NCBI RefSeq assembly: GCF_001544615.1
Contig: NZ_FCNV02000002.1
Span: forward strand, 434,001 to 498,000
Source: Caballeronia concitans
GTDB lineage: Bacteria; Pseudomonadota; Gammaproteobacteria; Burkholderiales; Burkholderiaceae
Direction: 5' to 3'
Length of the DNA stretch: 64,000 nucleotides
The first letter of the stretch is position 1. Each line of letters opens with the position of its first letter. The notes below the pieces were generated by a model. The model was not told the DNA's origin. It did not search any database and saw only the letters and a program-made list of their open reading frames with translations. The position numbers were made by a program, and so were the translations under genes. Below are positions 54,609 to 63,555 of the stretch, in pieces.

Positions 54609-54812
54609 ATGGATACCGGTACGGTTAAATGGTTCAACGACACCAAGGGTTTTGGCTTCATCACGCCGGATAACGGCGGCGACGACCTCTTCGCACACTT
54701 CTCGGAAATTCGCGCCGACGGCTTCAAGAGCCTGGCAGAAGGCCAAAAGGTGAGCTTTGAAACGAAGCGCGGCCCGAAGGGCATGCAAGCCTCGAACATC
54801 AAGCCGCTGTAA
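54609..54812 (+). CDS. cspA: Cold-shock protein (CspA family)
   Basis: A 67-aa OB-fold nucleic-acid chaperone. [18 protein letters not shown] and [10 protein letters not shown] carry the RNP1 and RNP2 aromatic residues; [18 protein letters not shown] completes the fold. It keeps RNA single-stranded at low temperature. Confidence 0.95.
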   Translation: MDTGTVKWFNDTKGFGFITPDNGGDDLFAHFSEIRADGFKSLAEGQKVSFETKRGPKGMQASNIKPL

Positions 54813-54841
54813 GCCTGTTGTAGCTGCTGCATCTGCTGCAC

Positions 54842-54869
54842 ATCGGGAGCTGAATAATCGGCTCCCGAT
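54842..54869 (+). terminator. Terminator hairpin of the cold-shock gene
   Basis: ATCGGGAGC / GCTCCCGAT stem with a 10-base loop, followed by TTCC. The T-run is short. Confidence 0.65.
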
Positions 54870-55020
54870 TTCCTGCTGGTTCTGCCTCCCTTCCGCGTTT
54901 TTCTCAGGCCAAGCCGTTTCAGGCCAACTCCCCCCAAAAACGTCTTTCAGACGCAGCACCCAAGACGCACCCCCACTTTCCGCTTTTTCGCCGGAAAGCA
55001 TTTACATTCAAAATTAAAAA

Positions 55021-55239
55021 ATGACATCGATTCAAAATTACCGCGGTTATGCGGTGCATGCCTCCGCGCATCGTCTGCGCGATAACAGTTTCTCCGCGAA
55101 CGTATTGCTGGAACGCGCTGATCAAAATCCGAGCGATAGCGAATATCGCTTTTATTCGCTCGATTACTTCCCCAAGGAAGCCGACGCAATCGAGTATTCC
55201 CGCCGATGGGCGCAGGACTGGATCGACACGCGCGGCTGA
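55021..55239 (+). CDS. Small conserved hypothetical protein
   Basis: A 72-aa protein: IQNYRGYAVHASAHRLRDNSFSANVLLERA, then FPKEADAIEYSRRWAQDWIDTRG. The opening is similar to the 75-aa protein at 15760-15987. It is a compact beta-sheet-plus-helix module common in Burkholderiaceae. Function unknown. Its ATG is preceded by an A-rich leader rather than a clear ribosome site. Confidence 0.65.
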   Translation: MTSIQNYRGYAVHASAHRLRDNSFSANVLLERADQNPSDSEYRFYSLDYFPKEADAIEYSRRWAQDWIDTRG

Positions 55240-55554
55240 GCGCCCGCCACGACCAGTCAAAAATGAAACGAGCGGTTCGAAACCGAACCGCCACAGCCTC
55301 TTCCGGTAACGTCGACCCGTTACCGCGTCACCCCAGCAGTTTTTCCCTCGCCGAACGTTATCGGAGTAACGCGCCCGATAATTAAGATTCAACGCGGCAA
55401 ACGTTTCACATCCCAATTAGAGCCTCAAGCCGAAGCGCCGCCTGCCGATATTCCGGTACAGGGTGGCGCATCCGGCTCGTCGGGCGGCCTCGTTCCGTCC
55501 GGCTTTGCAGTCGCATCGTTTCGTCGTTTCTGAGAGAACCACAAAAAGGAAAAC
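55240..55554. other. Intergenic region with hairpins, upstream of GGDEF-EAL gene
   Basis: No gene seen. It holds a perfect hairpin GCGGTTCG-AAAC-CGAACCGC (55272-55291), probably ending the preceding transcript although it lacks a T-run. A second small dyad GGTAACG-N6-CGTTACC lies at 55305-55324. The right half should hold the next promoter. Confidence 0.5.
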
Positions 55555-57984
55555 ATGCGCGTTGCCCCCAAAACGACGAATCGGCAATTGTTCAACACAA
55601 TCTGGCCGTTCCTCGCGGTGGTCATTTCGCTTCTGGCGATGGCGGCCACGAGTCTCGCGATCATGTCGTCGGTGCGCGCCTATATCGGCGGGGAAAGCAC
55701 CTGGTCGAAAGGACAGAAGGACGCGGTCTTCTACCTCGTCCGCTACGCCCAAACCGGCGACGAGCAGGCGTTCGCCGAATACGAGAACGCGATCGCGTAT
55801 CCGCTCAGTCTGAAGCGCGCGCGTCTCGCGCTCGACCGTCCCGATCCCGATGTGCCCGCCGCGCGCGCCGCGCTGCTCGCGAGCGGCGTCTATCCCGCCG
55901 ATGTCGGCGCGGTCATCTGGGTCTTCCGCACGTTCCGGCGCGCGAGCTATTTCCAGGAGGCGGTGGCGTACTGGACAGCAGGCGATCTGCTCGTGGACAA
56001 GCTCGCCGACGCGGGCCGCCAGTTGCGCGCCGCCGTCAAGCGCGGAGGCGCGGGTCACGAGGACGTCGATCATCTGACCGACGAAGTCTGGAACATCAAC
56101 GGCACCATCGCGCCGATCTCGCGCGCGTTCGCCGACGTGCTCGGCTCCGCGTTCCGCCAGACGGCGATGCTGCTCTTCACGGTCAACGTCGTGGTCGCGG
56201 TGCTGCTCGTCTGCCTGTCCGGGTGGTATGCGCGGCGTTTCATCACCGCGCGGCTCGCCACGGAAAACGCGCTGCGCCGAAGCGAGGCGCGCGCGAAGGC
56301 GACGCTCGGCTCCATCGGCGAAGCGGTGATTTCGGTCGGGCCGTCGGGTCTCGTCGAGTTCATCAATCCGGCGGCCGAAAAGCTCTTCTGCCGCGAAGCC
56401 GCGGCCTGCGTGAACCGCCCGCTCGGCGCGCTCGTGACGGTGGCGCGCGAATGGGACCGGCGTCCCGTCGATGTGATCGACGAAGCGCTGAAGGAATCGG
56501 AGCCGGAAGACGTCTGCGGCGACCTCATCCTGACCAACGCGATGGGCGTCGATATCGTCGTGCAGGCCATCACGTCGGTCGTGCGCGATCATTCGGACAC
56601 GCTCACGGGCGTCGTGCTGCTGCTGCGAAACATGACGCGCGAGCGCGAGTACGTGTCGAACCTCGCCTGGCAGGCGACGCATGACGGACTCACGGGCCTT
56701 CTGAACCGCACGGAATTCGAGCGGCGCCTCTCCACCGCGCTCGATCGCGAATCGGATGTCGATCCGTCGCATCGCGCGCAAATGCTGATGATGCTGGACC
56801 TCGACCAGTTCAAGGTCGTCAACGATACCTACGGTCACGCCGCCGGCGACGCCATGTTGCGCGAAGTCGCGCTCTTCATAGAAGAATGCCTGCGCGAAGA
56901 AGACGTGCTCGGCCGTCTGGGCGGCGACGAATTCGGCGCGCTGCTCTGCAATTGCGACAAGCAAACCGCCATGCAGATCGCGGAGCGCCTGAGAAAGGAT
57001 GTCGCGGCGTTCGAGTGGTCGTGGGAAACGCATCGGCTGTCGACGAGCGTGAGCATCGGCGTCGTCGATCTTCGGCAGAACGGGCTCGATGTCGAAACGG
57101 CCATGCGTTACGGCGATATCGCGTGTTATCTCGCGAAAGAGCGCGGCCGCGACCGCGTGCATCTCGCGGTGCCGGGCGACAAGGAACTCACGCGCCATGC
57201 AAGCGAGATGTCGTGGTGCGGACGCATCAAGGATGCGCTCGCGAACGACCGCTTCTGCCTCTACGCGCAAGACATCTGCGCGACCGCGCTGCAGGGCGCG
57301 CGCCATAACGGCACGGCGCATCCGCGTCATAGGGAGATTCTGTTGCGCATGGTGGGCGAGCGCGGCGATATCGTGCCGCCCGGACTCTTCATGCCGGCAG
57401 CGGAGCGTTATGGGCTGATGTCCGCCATCGACCGCTGGGTGGTGCGCGCGGTGTTCTCGACGCTCGCGCAGATGCCGGATACCGACGGCATGGAGTACGG
57501 CATCAACCTGTCGGGCGCATCCATCGGCGATGAGCGCTTCCTCCAGTATCTCAACGAGCAGTTCGCGATCACCGGCGTCGCGGCTTCGTCGATCTGCTTC
57601 GAAGTGACCGAGACCACCGCCGTCGCCAATCTTGCCGCCGCCGCGCGTTTCATCCGCGAGCTGAAGAAGCGCGGCTGCAAGTTCGCGCTCGACGACTTCG
57701 GCGCGGGCATGTCCTCCTTCGGCTATCTGAAACATCTACCGGTCGACTACGTCAAGATCGACGGCGGATTCATCAAGGACATGCTCAAGGATGCCGTTAA
57801 TAAAGACATGGTAGCGGCCATCAACGATATCGGCCACTCGATGGGCCGTCTGACGATTGCGGAATACGTGGAAAGCGAGGCGATCCTTCGCGCGCTACGG
57901 GAGATGGGCGTCGATTACGTACAAGGCTTCCATGTCGGACGGCCCGAACCCTGGGCACAGCACGTCGAACATATCAACATCTAA
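55555..57984 (+). CDS. Membrane-bound PAS-GGDEF-EAL cyclic-di-GMP enzyme
   Basis: An 809-aa protein. Helices near residues 15-38 and 205-225 bracket a periplasmic sensor domain. A PAS follows, then GGDEF (LGRLGGDEFG, near residue 456, with the RxxD inhibitory site REED five residues before it), then EAL (EILLR near 593, INLSGAS, FEVTETTA, DDFGAGMSSF, YVKIDGGF, EYVESEA). Both catalytic centres look complete, so it could make and break c-di-GMP. AAGGAAAAC precedes the start. A heme-oxygenase-fold protein follows 14 bases downstream. Confidence 0.92.
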   Translation: MRVAPKTTNRQLFNTIWPFLAVVISLLAMAATSLAIMSSVRAYIGGESTWSKGQKDAVFYLVRYAQTGDEQAFAEYENAIAYPLSLKRARLALDRPDPDVPAARAALLASGVYPADVGAVIWVFRTFRRASYFQEAVAYWTAGDLLVDKLADAGRQLRAAVKRGGAGHEDVDHLTDEVWNINGTIAPISRAFADVLGSAFRQTAMLLFTVNVVVAVLLVCLSGWYARRFITARLATENALRRSEARAKATLGSIGEAVISVGPSGLVEFINPAAEKLFCREAAACVNRPLGALVTVAREWDRRPVDVIDEALKESEPEDVCGDLILTNAMGVDIVVQAITSVVRDHSDTLTGVVLLLRNMTREREYVSNLAWQATHDGLTGLLNRTEFERRLSTALDRESDVDPSHRAQMLMMLDLDQFKVVNDTYGHAAGDAMLREVALFIEECLREEDVLGRLGGDEFGALLCNCDKQTAMQIAERLRKDVAAFEWSWETHRLSTSVSIGVVDLRQNGLDVETAMRYGDIACYLAKERGRDRVHLAVPGDKELTRHASEMSWCGRIKDALANDRFCLYAQDICATALQGARHNGTAHPRHREILLRMVGERGDIVPPGLFMPAAERYGLMSAIDRWVVRAVFSTLAQMPDTDGMEYGINLSGASIGDERFLQYLNEQFAITGVAASSICFEVTETTAVANLAAAARFIRELKKRGCKFALDDFGAGMSSFGYLKHLPVDYVKIDGGFIKDMLKDAVNKDMVAAINDIGHSMGRLTIAEYVESEAILRALREMGVDYVQGFHVGRPEPWAQHVEHINI

Positions 57985-57998
57985 GAGGAGTGCACGTT

Positions 57999-58733
57999 TT
58001 GGATCCGACTTTTCAGCGGGTTGGCGACCTGAAGGACATCGCGAGTTACCCGGCATGGCTTGGCGACGTATTGAACGATACCAGCGAGGCGAAGCAGGCT
58101 ATCGTCAAGCATCCGATTTTCGCGGCGATGCGCGAGGCGAAGCTCGAAGCTCGCCAGGCCGAAGCGTTCCTCGTGAACGGCTGGCCGGTCGTCGAGCAGT
58201 TCCCGCAATACATGGCGATGAACCTGCAAAAGGTGCGCTATGGCCATTCGCGCGGCGAAGACCTGGCTCGCCGCTACCTGACGCGCAATATCCGCGTCGA
58301 GCAGAATCACGCCGATTACTGGGTGGACTGGGCGGCCGCTCATGACGTGAGCAAGCGCGCGCTGATGAAGGCCAACGGCCCGACGCTCGCGTATGCGCTC
58401 AGCCACTGGTGCTGGAAGAGCAGCAGCACGGACCCGCTCGCGGCCAGCATCGCCGCGACGAACTTCGCGATCGAAGGCGTGACCGGCGAATGGGCGACGC
58501 TCGTGTGCAGCAGCGAGACGTACGCGAACAGCTTCCCGGTATCGATTCGCCGCAAGGCCATGCGCTGGCTCAGCCTGCACGCCCACTACGACGATGCGCA
58601 TCCGTGGGAAGCGCTCGAAATCGTCGCTACGCTGCTCGGCAACGCGCCGGGCGTCGATGAAGTGCACGAAGTGCGTCGCAGCATCGCGATGAGCTACGAG
58701 TACTTCAAGATGAGCCTCGACTGCTGCCTGTAA
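57999..58733 (+). CDS. Heme-oxygenase-fold (TenA/PqqC-like) protein
   Basis: About 244 aa, all-helical. NGWPVVEQFPQYMAMNLQKVRYG, RNIRVEQNHADYWVDWAAAH, ALSHWCWKSSSTDP and ATNFAIEGVTGEWATLVC are family blocks of the iron/oxygen-dependent heme-oxygenase-like group. The Glu/His residues (EQNHADYW, EGVTGEW, HAHYDDAHPWEAL) suit a diiron site. I chose TTG at 57999 because AGAGGAG lies eight bases upstream; the GTG at 57990 overlaps the ribosome site. It is coupled to the cyclic-di-GMP gene upstream. Reaction unknown. Confidence 0.82.
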   Translation: MDPTFQRVGDLKDIASYPAWLGDVLNDTSEAKQAIVKHPIFAAMREAKLEARQAEAFLVNGWPVVEQFPQYMAMNLQKVRYGHSRGEDLARRYLTRNIRVEQNHADYWVDWAAAHDVSKRALMKANGPTLAYALSHWCWKSSSTDPLAASIAATNFAIEGVTGEWATLVCSSETYANSFPVSIRRKAMRWLSLHAHYDDAHPWEALEIVATLLGNAPGVDEVHEVRRSIAMSYEYFKMSLDCCL

Positions 58734-58841
58734 CCGACCGTCTTCCGCTGATTCAAGAGCGTCATCCGTATCCGCCATGCGTTCGTCATGCGCGGAGCGG
58801 ATTCGCTCTGCCCGGCAACCTGGAACCAATCTGGAAAAGCA

Positions 58842-59570
58842 ATGAACAAGAAGCAATTTGCGTGTGCGGCCGCCGCGGCCCTATGTGTCACGGGCGCTCA
58901 CGCACAGGCGGCGGGCAGTGTCGTCGTCAACGCCGGGTGGATGCACTTCGCGCCGCAGGAATCGAGCGGTCCGTTCAAGATCATGGCGCTTGGTCAGACG
59001 ACCACGGCACCGGGCGCGGGCGCATCCGTCAGCGACGCCGATACGGTCGGCTTCACCGCGACGTACTTCATCACCGATCACATCGCCGCTGAAGGCGTGT
59101 TCGGCGTGCCGCCCAAGTTCAACCTGTACGGCACCGGCACGCTGAGCCCGTTCGGCAAGCTCGGCTCGGCGCGCGAATGGAGCCCGACGCTGCTGCTCAA
59201 GTACTACTTCGGCAGCGCCCAAAGCCGCTTCCGTCCGTATCTCGGCGCGGGCGGCTCGTATGTGTGGTTCTCGGACGAGAAGCTGAACGGCGCGATGGGA
59301 AGCGGCGCATTCCTCTACTCGAACCAGTACGGCAGCGCGCTGACGGGACCGACGAGCGTGAAGCTCAGCAGCTCGTTCGCGCCGGTCGTCAACGCGGGAT
59401 TCACGTACAACTTCACCGAACACTGGTCGGCGGCGTTCTCGGTGTCGTATATGTGGCTGAAGTCCCGCGCGACGCTCGAAACGCAATCGGCGGTGGGCAC
59501 GGTCAAGAGCGAGTCGAAGATCAAGCTCGATCCGGTCGTGACGTTCCTCTCGATCGGCTACAAGTTCTAA
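58842..59570 (+). CDS. ompW: OmpW-family outer membrane protein
   Basis: A 242-aa eight-stranded beta-barrel. Signal MNKKQFACAAAAALCVTGAHA, then VNAGWMHFAPQESSG, HIAAEGVFGVPP, TLLLKYYFGSAQSRFRPYLGAGGSYVWF and the final strand DPVVTFLSIGYKF ending in Phe. It forms a small hydrophobic-solute channel. GGAAAAGC precedes the start. Confidence 0.93.
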   Translation: MNKKQFACAAAAALCVTGAHAQAAGSVVVNAGWMHFAPQESSGPFKIMALGQTTTAPGAGASVSDADTVGFTATYFITDHIAAEGVFGVPPKFNLYGTGTLSPFGKLGSAREWSPTLLLKYYFGSAQSRFRPYLGAGGSYVWFSDEKLNGAMGSGAFLYSNQYGSALTGPTSVKLSSSFAPVVNAGFTYNFTEHWSAAFSVSYMWLKSRATLETQSAVGTVKSESKIKLDPVVTFLSIGYKF

Positions 59571-59594
59571 GCGGCTTGCCGATGTAGATGTCGA

Positions 59595-59632
59595 CGATCA
59601 TGCCGCCGCCCTTGCGCGCGGCGGCATGATCG
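59595..59632. terminator. Bidirectional terminator hairpin
   Basis: Perfect 14-bp stem CGATCATGCCGCCG / CGGCGGCATGATCG with a 10-base loop, between convergent ompW and DUF3072 genes. Confidence 0.85.
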
Positions 59633-59648
59633 TCTTCGGCTCGCGGCG

Positions 59649-59897
59649 TCAGGACTTTTGTCCGCGGCCCGTCTTTTCCTGCAGTTCTTCGATCCGGCGC
59701 GAGGCATCGGCTTTCGTCAGCGACGGATCGAACGGCTCCTTCGCCTCTTCCGACAGCGTCTTCAGATACGACGCTTGCGCGCCGGTCATCGGCTCGTCGC
59801 CGGTCACCCATTCGTCGGGATCCTTCTCGGCATTCGACGTGGGCGATGCCTTCGGGTTGTCGATGTGTCCCGCGTTTTCGTTGCTCTGTCCTTTCAT
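59649..59897 (-). CDS. DUF3072-family protein
   Basis: An 82-aa hydrophilic protein with the DUF3072 core DPDEWVTGDEPMTGAQASYL and KTLSEEAKEPFDPSLTKADA, then RRIEELQEKTGRG. Start follows AAGGAGGACACC. Short, acidic and likely helical; role unknown, often seen with stress genes. Confidence 0.88.
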   Translation of the reverse strand: MKGQSNENAGHIDNPKASPTSNAEKDPDEWVTGDEPMTGAQASYLKTLSEEAKEPFDPSLTKADASRRIEELQEKTGRGQKS

Positions 59898-59954
59898 GAC
59901 GGTGTCCTCCTTGCATGGCGCTTTACCGTCGATGCATGGCGCAAGGAGCGTGCC

Positions 59955-60839
59955 TCAATCGTTCGCTTGGCGCGATAGCGCCCCGCGCACGTGCGACACG
60001 AAGCGCGCCGTCACCGCATGTTCTCGCGCCGATGGCCACGCGAGTCCCACGCGCCACTTCGCCTGTTTGCCCGGCAGCGGCAGCACGGTCGCATCGCGCA
60101 GCAAGTGTTGCGCGCGCGACGGAATGAACGCGACGCCCACGCCCGCCGCCACCGATGTCAGCACCGACTGCACGTCTTCCGCATGTTGCGTGACGTTCGG
60201 CACGAAGCGCCGCTCGCTGCACCATCGGTCGATCTGAGCGGCAAGGCCCGGCCCGCGTGCGCGCGACAACGCAATGAACCCGATGTCGTTCAGCACGTCC
60301 AGATTGGCGGGCAGGCGCTTGTAGCGGCTTTGCGCCGGCATGGCGAGCGCGAGGCCTTCATCGATCACCTTGAACGACGACAATCCCGCGGCCGCCGGCA
60401 AGCGCAGAAAGCCTGCGTCGAGCTTGCCCGCAAGAAGCCGCCGCGCCTGCTCCGCCGATGACAGGTCGCTCAACGTGATCGCCACGCCCGGATTCTCGCG
60501 CCGAAACTCAGCGATCACGCGCGGCACGAGCGTCAGCACCGACAGACAGATCCCGATTCGCAAATGCCCGACGCGGCCGCTGCTCGCATCGCGCGCGCGG
60601 GCGAGCATGTCGTCGGCGTCGCCGACGAGCGACTGCGCATCGGGCAAAAAACGCTCGCCGAACAGCGTGAGTTCCGCGCCGTGCCTGCCGCGCTCGAAAA
60701 GCTTCCCGCCGACGCTCGCCTCCAGCGCGCCGATCTGCTTGCTGAGCGCGGGCTGGCTCATGTGCAGCGCATCGGCGGCGCGGCTGAAATGACGCAGTTC
60801 CGCGACGGCGATGAACGTCTTCAGCAGTTTGATTTCCAT
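59955..60839 (-). CDS. LysR-family regulator (BenM/CatM-like)
   Basis: A 294-aa regulator. MEIKLLKTFIAVAELRHFSRAADALHMSQPALSKQIGALE is the DNA-binding domain of the aromatic-compound LysR branch. The effector half has VGHLRIGICLSVLTLVPRVIAEF and AAGVGVAFIPSRAQHL. It is divergent from the amidase gene region. Confidence 0.9.
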   Translation of the reverse strand: MEIKLLKTFIAVAELRHFSRAADALHMSQPALSKQIGALEASVGGKLFERGRHGAELTLFGERFLPDAQSLVGDADDMLARARDASSGRVGHLRIGICLSVLTLVPRVIAEFRRENPGVAITLSDLSSAEQARRLLAGKLDAGFLRLPAAAGLSSFKVIDEGLALAMPAQSRYKRLPANLDVLNDIGFIALSRARGPGLAAQIDRWCSERRFVPNVTQHAEDVQSVLTSVAAGVGVAFIPSRAQHLLRDATVLPLPGKQAKWRVGLAWPSAREHAVTARFVSHVRGALSRQAND

Positions 60840-60934
60840 TCCGTTTGGTGATTGAACACAGACAATCATTCATTTTACAAATCGAACGAAGCGGCGTTCA
60901 ATGGCTTTCTCAACTTTCGTTCGAGGAGCGTGAT

Positions 60935-61090
60935 ATGTCCGTCAAGAAGCCCGCCGCCCGTGCCGATACGACATCGCCCCCGCCTTCACCACGCCCTCGG
61001 CGCATTCGGGTGGAAGAGCGTCCGGCCCTCGGATCGATTGCGTTGAGCTTTGCCGTTGTCCGGCGCGATCCGCGAGGTCCGTCGAGGTAA
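60935..61090 (+). CDS. Possible small protein upstream of the amidase gene
   Basis: A 51-aa ORF (MSVKKPAARADTTSPPPSPR...) after a GAGGAG ribosome site. It is Pro/Arg-rich with no recognised domain. It may be a real small gene or a chance frame in GC-rich DNA. It sits between the LysR gene and the amidase. Confidence 0.35.
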   Translation: MSVKKPAARADTTSPPPSPRPRRIRVEERPALGSIALSFAVVRRDPRGPSR

Positions 61091-61165
61091 GCGCGACGCC
61101 GCGCGATGCAGCAATCCGTAACACGCGCGATACTGACCGCCTCGCCCACACCCCCTTTAACGAAC

Positions 61166-62653
61166 ATGACGCAAGACTCGCTCGTTTCCCTTTCCGCCGT
61201 CGATGCACGCAGGCTCATCGGTGACCGCGATGTGTCGCCGGTCGAATTGCTCGACGCGTGCATCGCGCGCATCGAAGCCGTCAATCCCGCCGTCAACGCC
61301 CTGGCCGCGCGTTGCTTCGAACGCGCGCGCGTAGAGGCGCATCGCGCGGAAGAAGCCGTCATGCAGGGGGAGCCGCTCGGCTTGCTGCATGGCTTGCCCA
61401 TCGGCGTGAAAGATCTGGAAGAAACGGCGGGCGTGCTCACCACGTACGGCTCGCCGCTTTATCGCGCGAACATCCCCGAGCACGACAACGCGATGGTCGC
61501 GCGCATTCGTGCGGCGGGCGCCGTCGTCGCGGCGAAGACGAACACGCCGGAGATGGGCGCGGGCGCGAACACGCGCAACGTGGTGTGGGGCGCGACGGGC
61601 AATCCGTTCGCGCCCTTGCTGAACGCGGGCGGATCGTCGGGAGGATCGGCGGTCGCGCTCGCCACCGACATGCTGCCGCTTTGCACGGGATCGGACACGG
61701 GCGGCTCGCTGCGCATTCCTGCGGCGTTATGCGGCGTGGTCGGCTTTCGACCTTCGCCGGGACTCGTGCCGAGCGACCGGCGCGAGCTCGGCTGGACGCC
61801 CATCACCGTGAGCGGGCCGATGGCGCGCACCGTCGCGGACACGCGCCTTCTGCTCGCGGCGCAAGCGGGCTTCGACGCGCGCGATCCGCTCGGCTACGAA
61901 ATCGATGCCGACGCCTTCGCGCAACGCCGGCCGATGGGTATCGCGCGCTTGCGTATCGGCTTCACCGAGGACTTCGGCGATTGCGCATTAGATGACGCAA
62001 CACGCGCCACCTTCCGCGCGAAGATGCAGAAGCTCGCCGAGCATGTGGGGGTTTGCGAGCCTGTCGCGTTCGATATGACCGACGTGCATCGCACTTTCGA
62101 TGTCATTCGCGCGCAGAACTTCATCGCCCAGTTCCGCGAGACGTATGAGCGCGATCCGTCGCTGCTCGGACCGAACACGCGCGCGAACTACGAAATGGGC
62201 GTGACGATGACCCTCGCCGATGTCGTGTGGGCGCACGCGACGCAGACCACGCTGTATCGACGCTTTCAGCAGCAGTTGCAGCGCTACGACATCATCGTCT
62301 CACCGACCACGCCCATCACGCCGTTCCCGTGGTCGCAATGGCATCTCGACGCGATCAACGGCAAGCCGCTCGACACGTACTATCGCTGGCTCGGCCTCAC
62401 TTACGTCATCTCGCTGATGACGAACCCCGCGGTCTCGCTGCCGTGCGGTGTCGATCACGCGGGCATGCCGTTCGGCCTGCAACTCATCGGCGCGCTTCGT
62501 GGCGATGCGCGCCTGCTCGATATCGCCGAAGCGCTCGAAACCGCGTTCGCCAACGACGATGCGCTCAAGCGCCCGACGCCCGACCTCGCGAAACTGCGCG
62601 CGCCGGTGGCGGAGCTGACGTCGATCGTCACGCATCCGCCCGTGCACGGATAA
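61166..62653 (+). CDS. Amidase (amidase-signature family)
   Basis: A 495-aa hydrolase. Ser-cisSer-Lys triad: Lys in LPIGVKDLEETAG, Ser in NAGGSSGGSAVALAT, and cis-Ser in GSDTGGSLRIPAALCGVVGFRPSPG. The C-terminal CGVDHAGMPFGLQLIGALRGDARLL closes the fold. It hydrolyses small amides to acids; exact substrate unknown. Probably controlled by the divergent LysR regulator. Confidence 0.92.
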   Translation: MTQDSLVSLSAVDARRLIGDRDVSPVELLDACIARIEAVNPAVNALAARCFERARVEAHRAEEAVMQGEPLGLLHGLPIGVKDLEETAGVLTTYGSPLYRANIPEHDNAMVARIRAAGAVVAAKTNTPEMGAGANTRNVVWGATGNPFAPLLNAGGSSGGSAVALATDMLPLCTGSDTGGSLRIPAALCGVVGFRPSPGLVPSDRRELGWTPITVSGPMARTVADTRLLLAAQAGFDARDPLGYEIDADAFAQRRPMGIARLRIGFTEDFGDCALDDATRATFRAKMQKLAEHVGVCEPVAFDMTDVHRTFDVIRAQNFIAQFRETYERDPSLLGPNTRANYEMGVTMTLADVVWAHATQTTLYRRFQQQLQRYDIIVSPTTPITPFPWSQWHLDAINGKPLDTYYRWLGLTYVISLMTNPAVSLPCGVDHAGMPFGLQLIGALRGDARLLDIAEALETAFANDDALKRPTPDLAKLRAPVAELTSIVTHPPVHG

Positions 62654-62661
62654 GCGCTCGG

Positions 62662-63357
62662 TCAGATGCCCGGCATGATGGGATACGGAATGGTGTGGTC
62701 TTCCACGTACTTCACGCCGGGAATATTCACCGAAGCGGTGCGCATGGCTTCGAGTTGTTCCGTGGACCAGACCGTGCCCCACAAATGCACGACGCCGTTG
62801 CGCACGACGATATTGCGCCCGGGAAACGCCCAGCCGCGCCCGGAGAGTTCGCCCATGAGCATCGCGCGGATTTCGTTATCGCTCGGGGATACACCCGGCT
62901 CGGCTTCGTCGTCCGGCGCGGAAGCCAGCGCCTGCACCAGATTCGAACGGCTGACGATGCCGACGAGCCGCCGGTCGCGCAGCACCGGCACGCGCTTGAT
63001 GTGCCGGCTTTCCAGCAACGCGGCGATTTCCCCGAGCGACGCGTCCTCTTCCACGCACACCACGTTGCGGCTCATGATCTCGCCGACCTTGCGCGCGTGC
63101 GACTTCACGTAGTCCGCCGCGCCATCGGAGCCGACGAGATCGAGCCACCATGAACGCCGGCCCTGGCGCTTCTCGGTATCGGTTTCGCTGCGATGAAGCA
63201 GGTCGCCTTCGCTGACCATGCCGATCACATGCCCCTTTTCATCGACGACCGGCGTCGCGCTGATGCGATGCTTCACCAGCAATTGCGCCAGTTCGCGGAC
63301 GGTGGTGTCGGGCGTGACGGTCACGACGTTCGATGTCATCACATCGCGTGCTTGCAT
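62662..63357 (-). CDS. CBS-pair plus BON-domain protein
   Basis: A 231-aa protein. CBS1 (MQARDVMTSNVVTVTPDTT; HRISATPVVDEKGHVIGMVSE), CBS2 (EIMSRNVVCVEEDASLGEI; RHIKRVPVLRDRRLVGIVSR) and a C-terminal BON domain (IVVRNGVVHLWGTVWSTEQ). CBS pairs bind adenosine nucleotides; BON domains bind membranes. Such proteins are stress-associated. It converges on the amidase gene with eight bases between. Confidence 0.92.
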   Translation of the reverse strand: MQARDVMTSNVVTVTPDTTVRELAQLLVKHRISATPVVDEKGHVIGMVSEGDLLHRSETDTEKRQGRRSWWLDLVGSDGAADYVKSHARKVGEIMSRNVVCVEEDASLGEIAALLESRHIKRVPVLRDRRLVGIVSRSNLVQALASAPDDEAEPGVSPSDNEIRAMLMGELSGRGWAFPGRNIVVRNGVVHLWGTVWSTEQLEAMRTASVNIPGVKYVEDHTIPYPIMPGI

Positions 63358-63555
63358 GATGGGCTCCTTGAATGTTGGATTCGAGTGAATTCGTCAGTTG
63401 ATCGAAGCGACCGCTGCTTCTGGCTTATGCGTGTCCACGATACCCTTCACGCCATGCACAGCCTTGACGTGTGTCAATCGTGCGTCATATGCGCCGGATG
63501 CGGGACCGCGCACGTCGTGACGTGACGCGCCAAGTCGCGGCGTCTACACTGGCAC

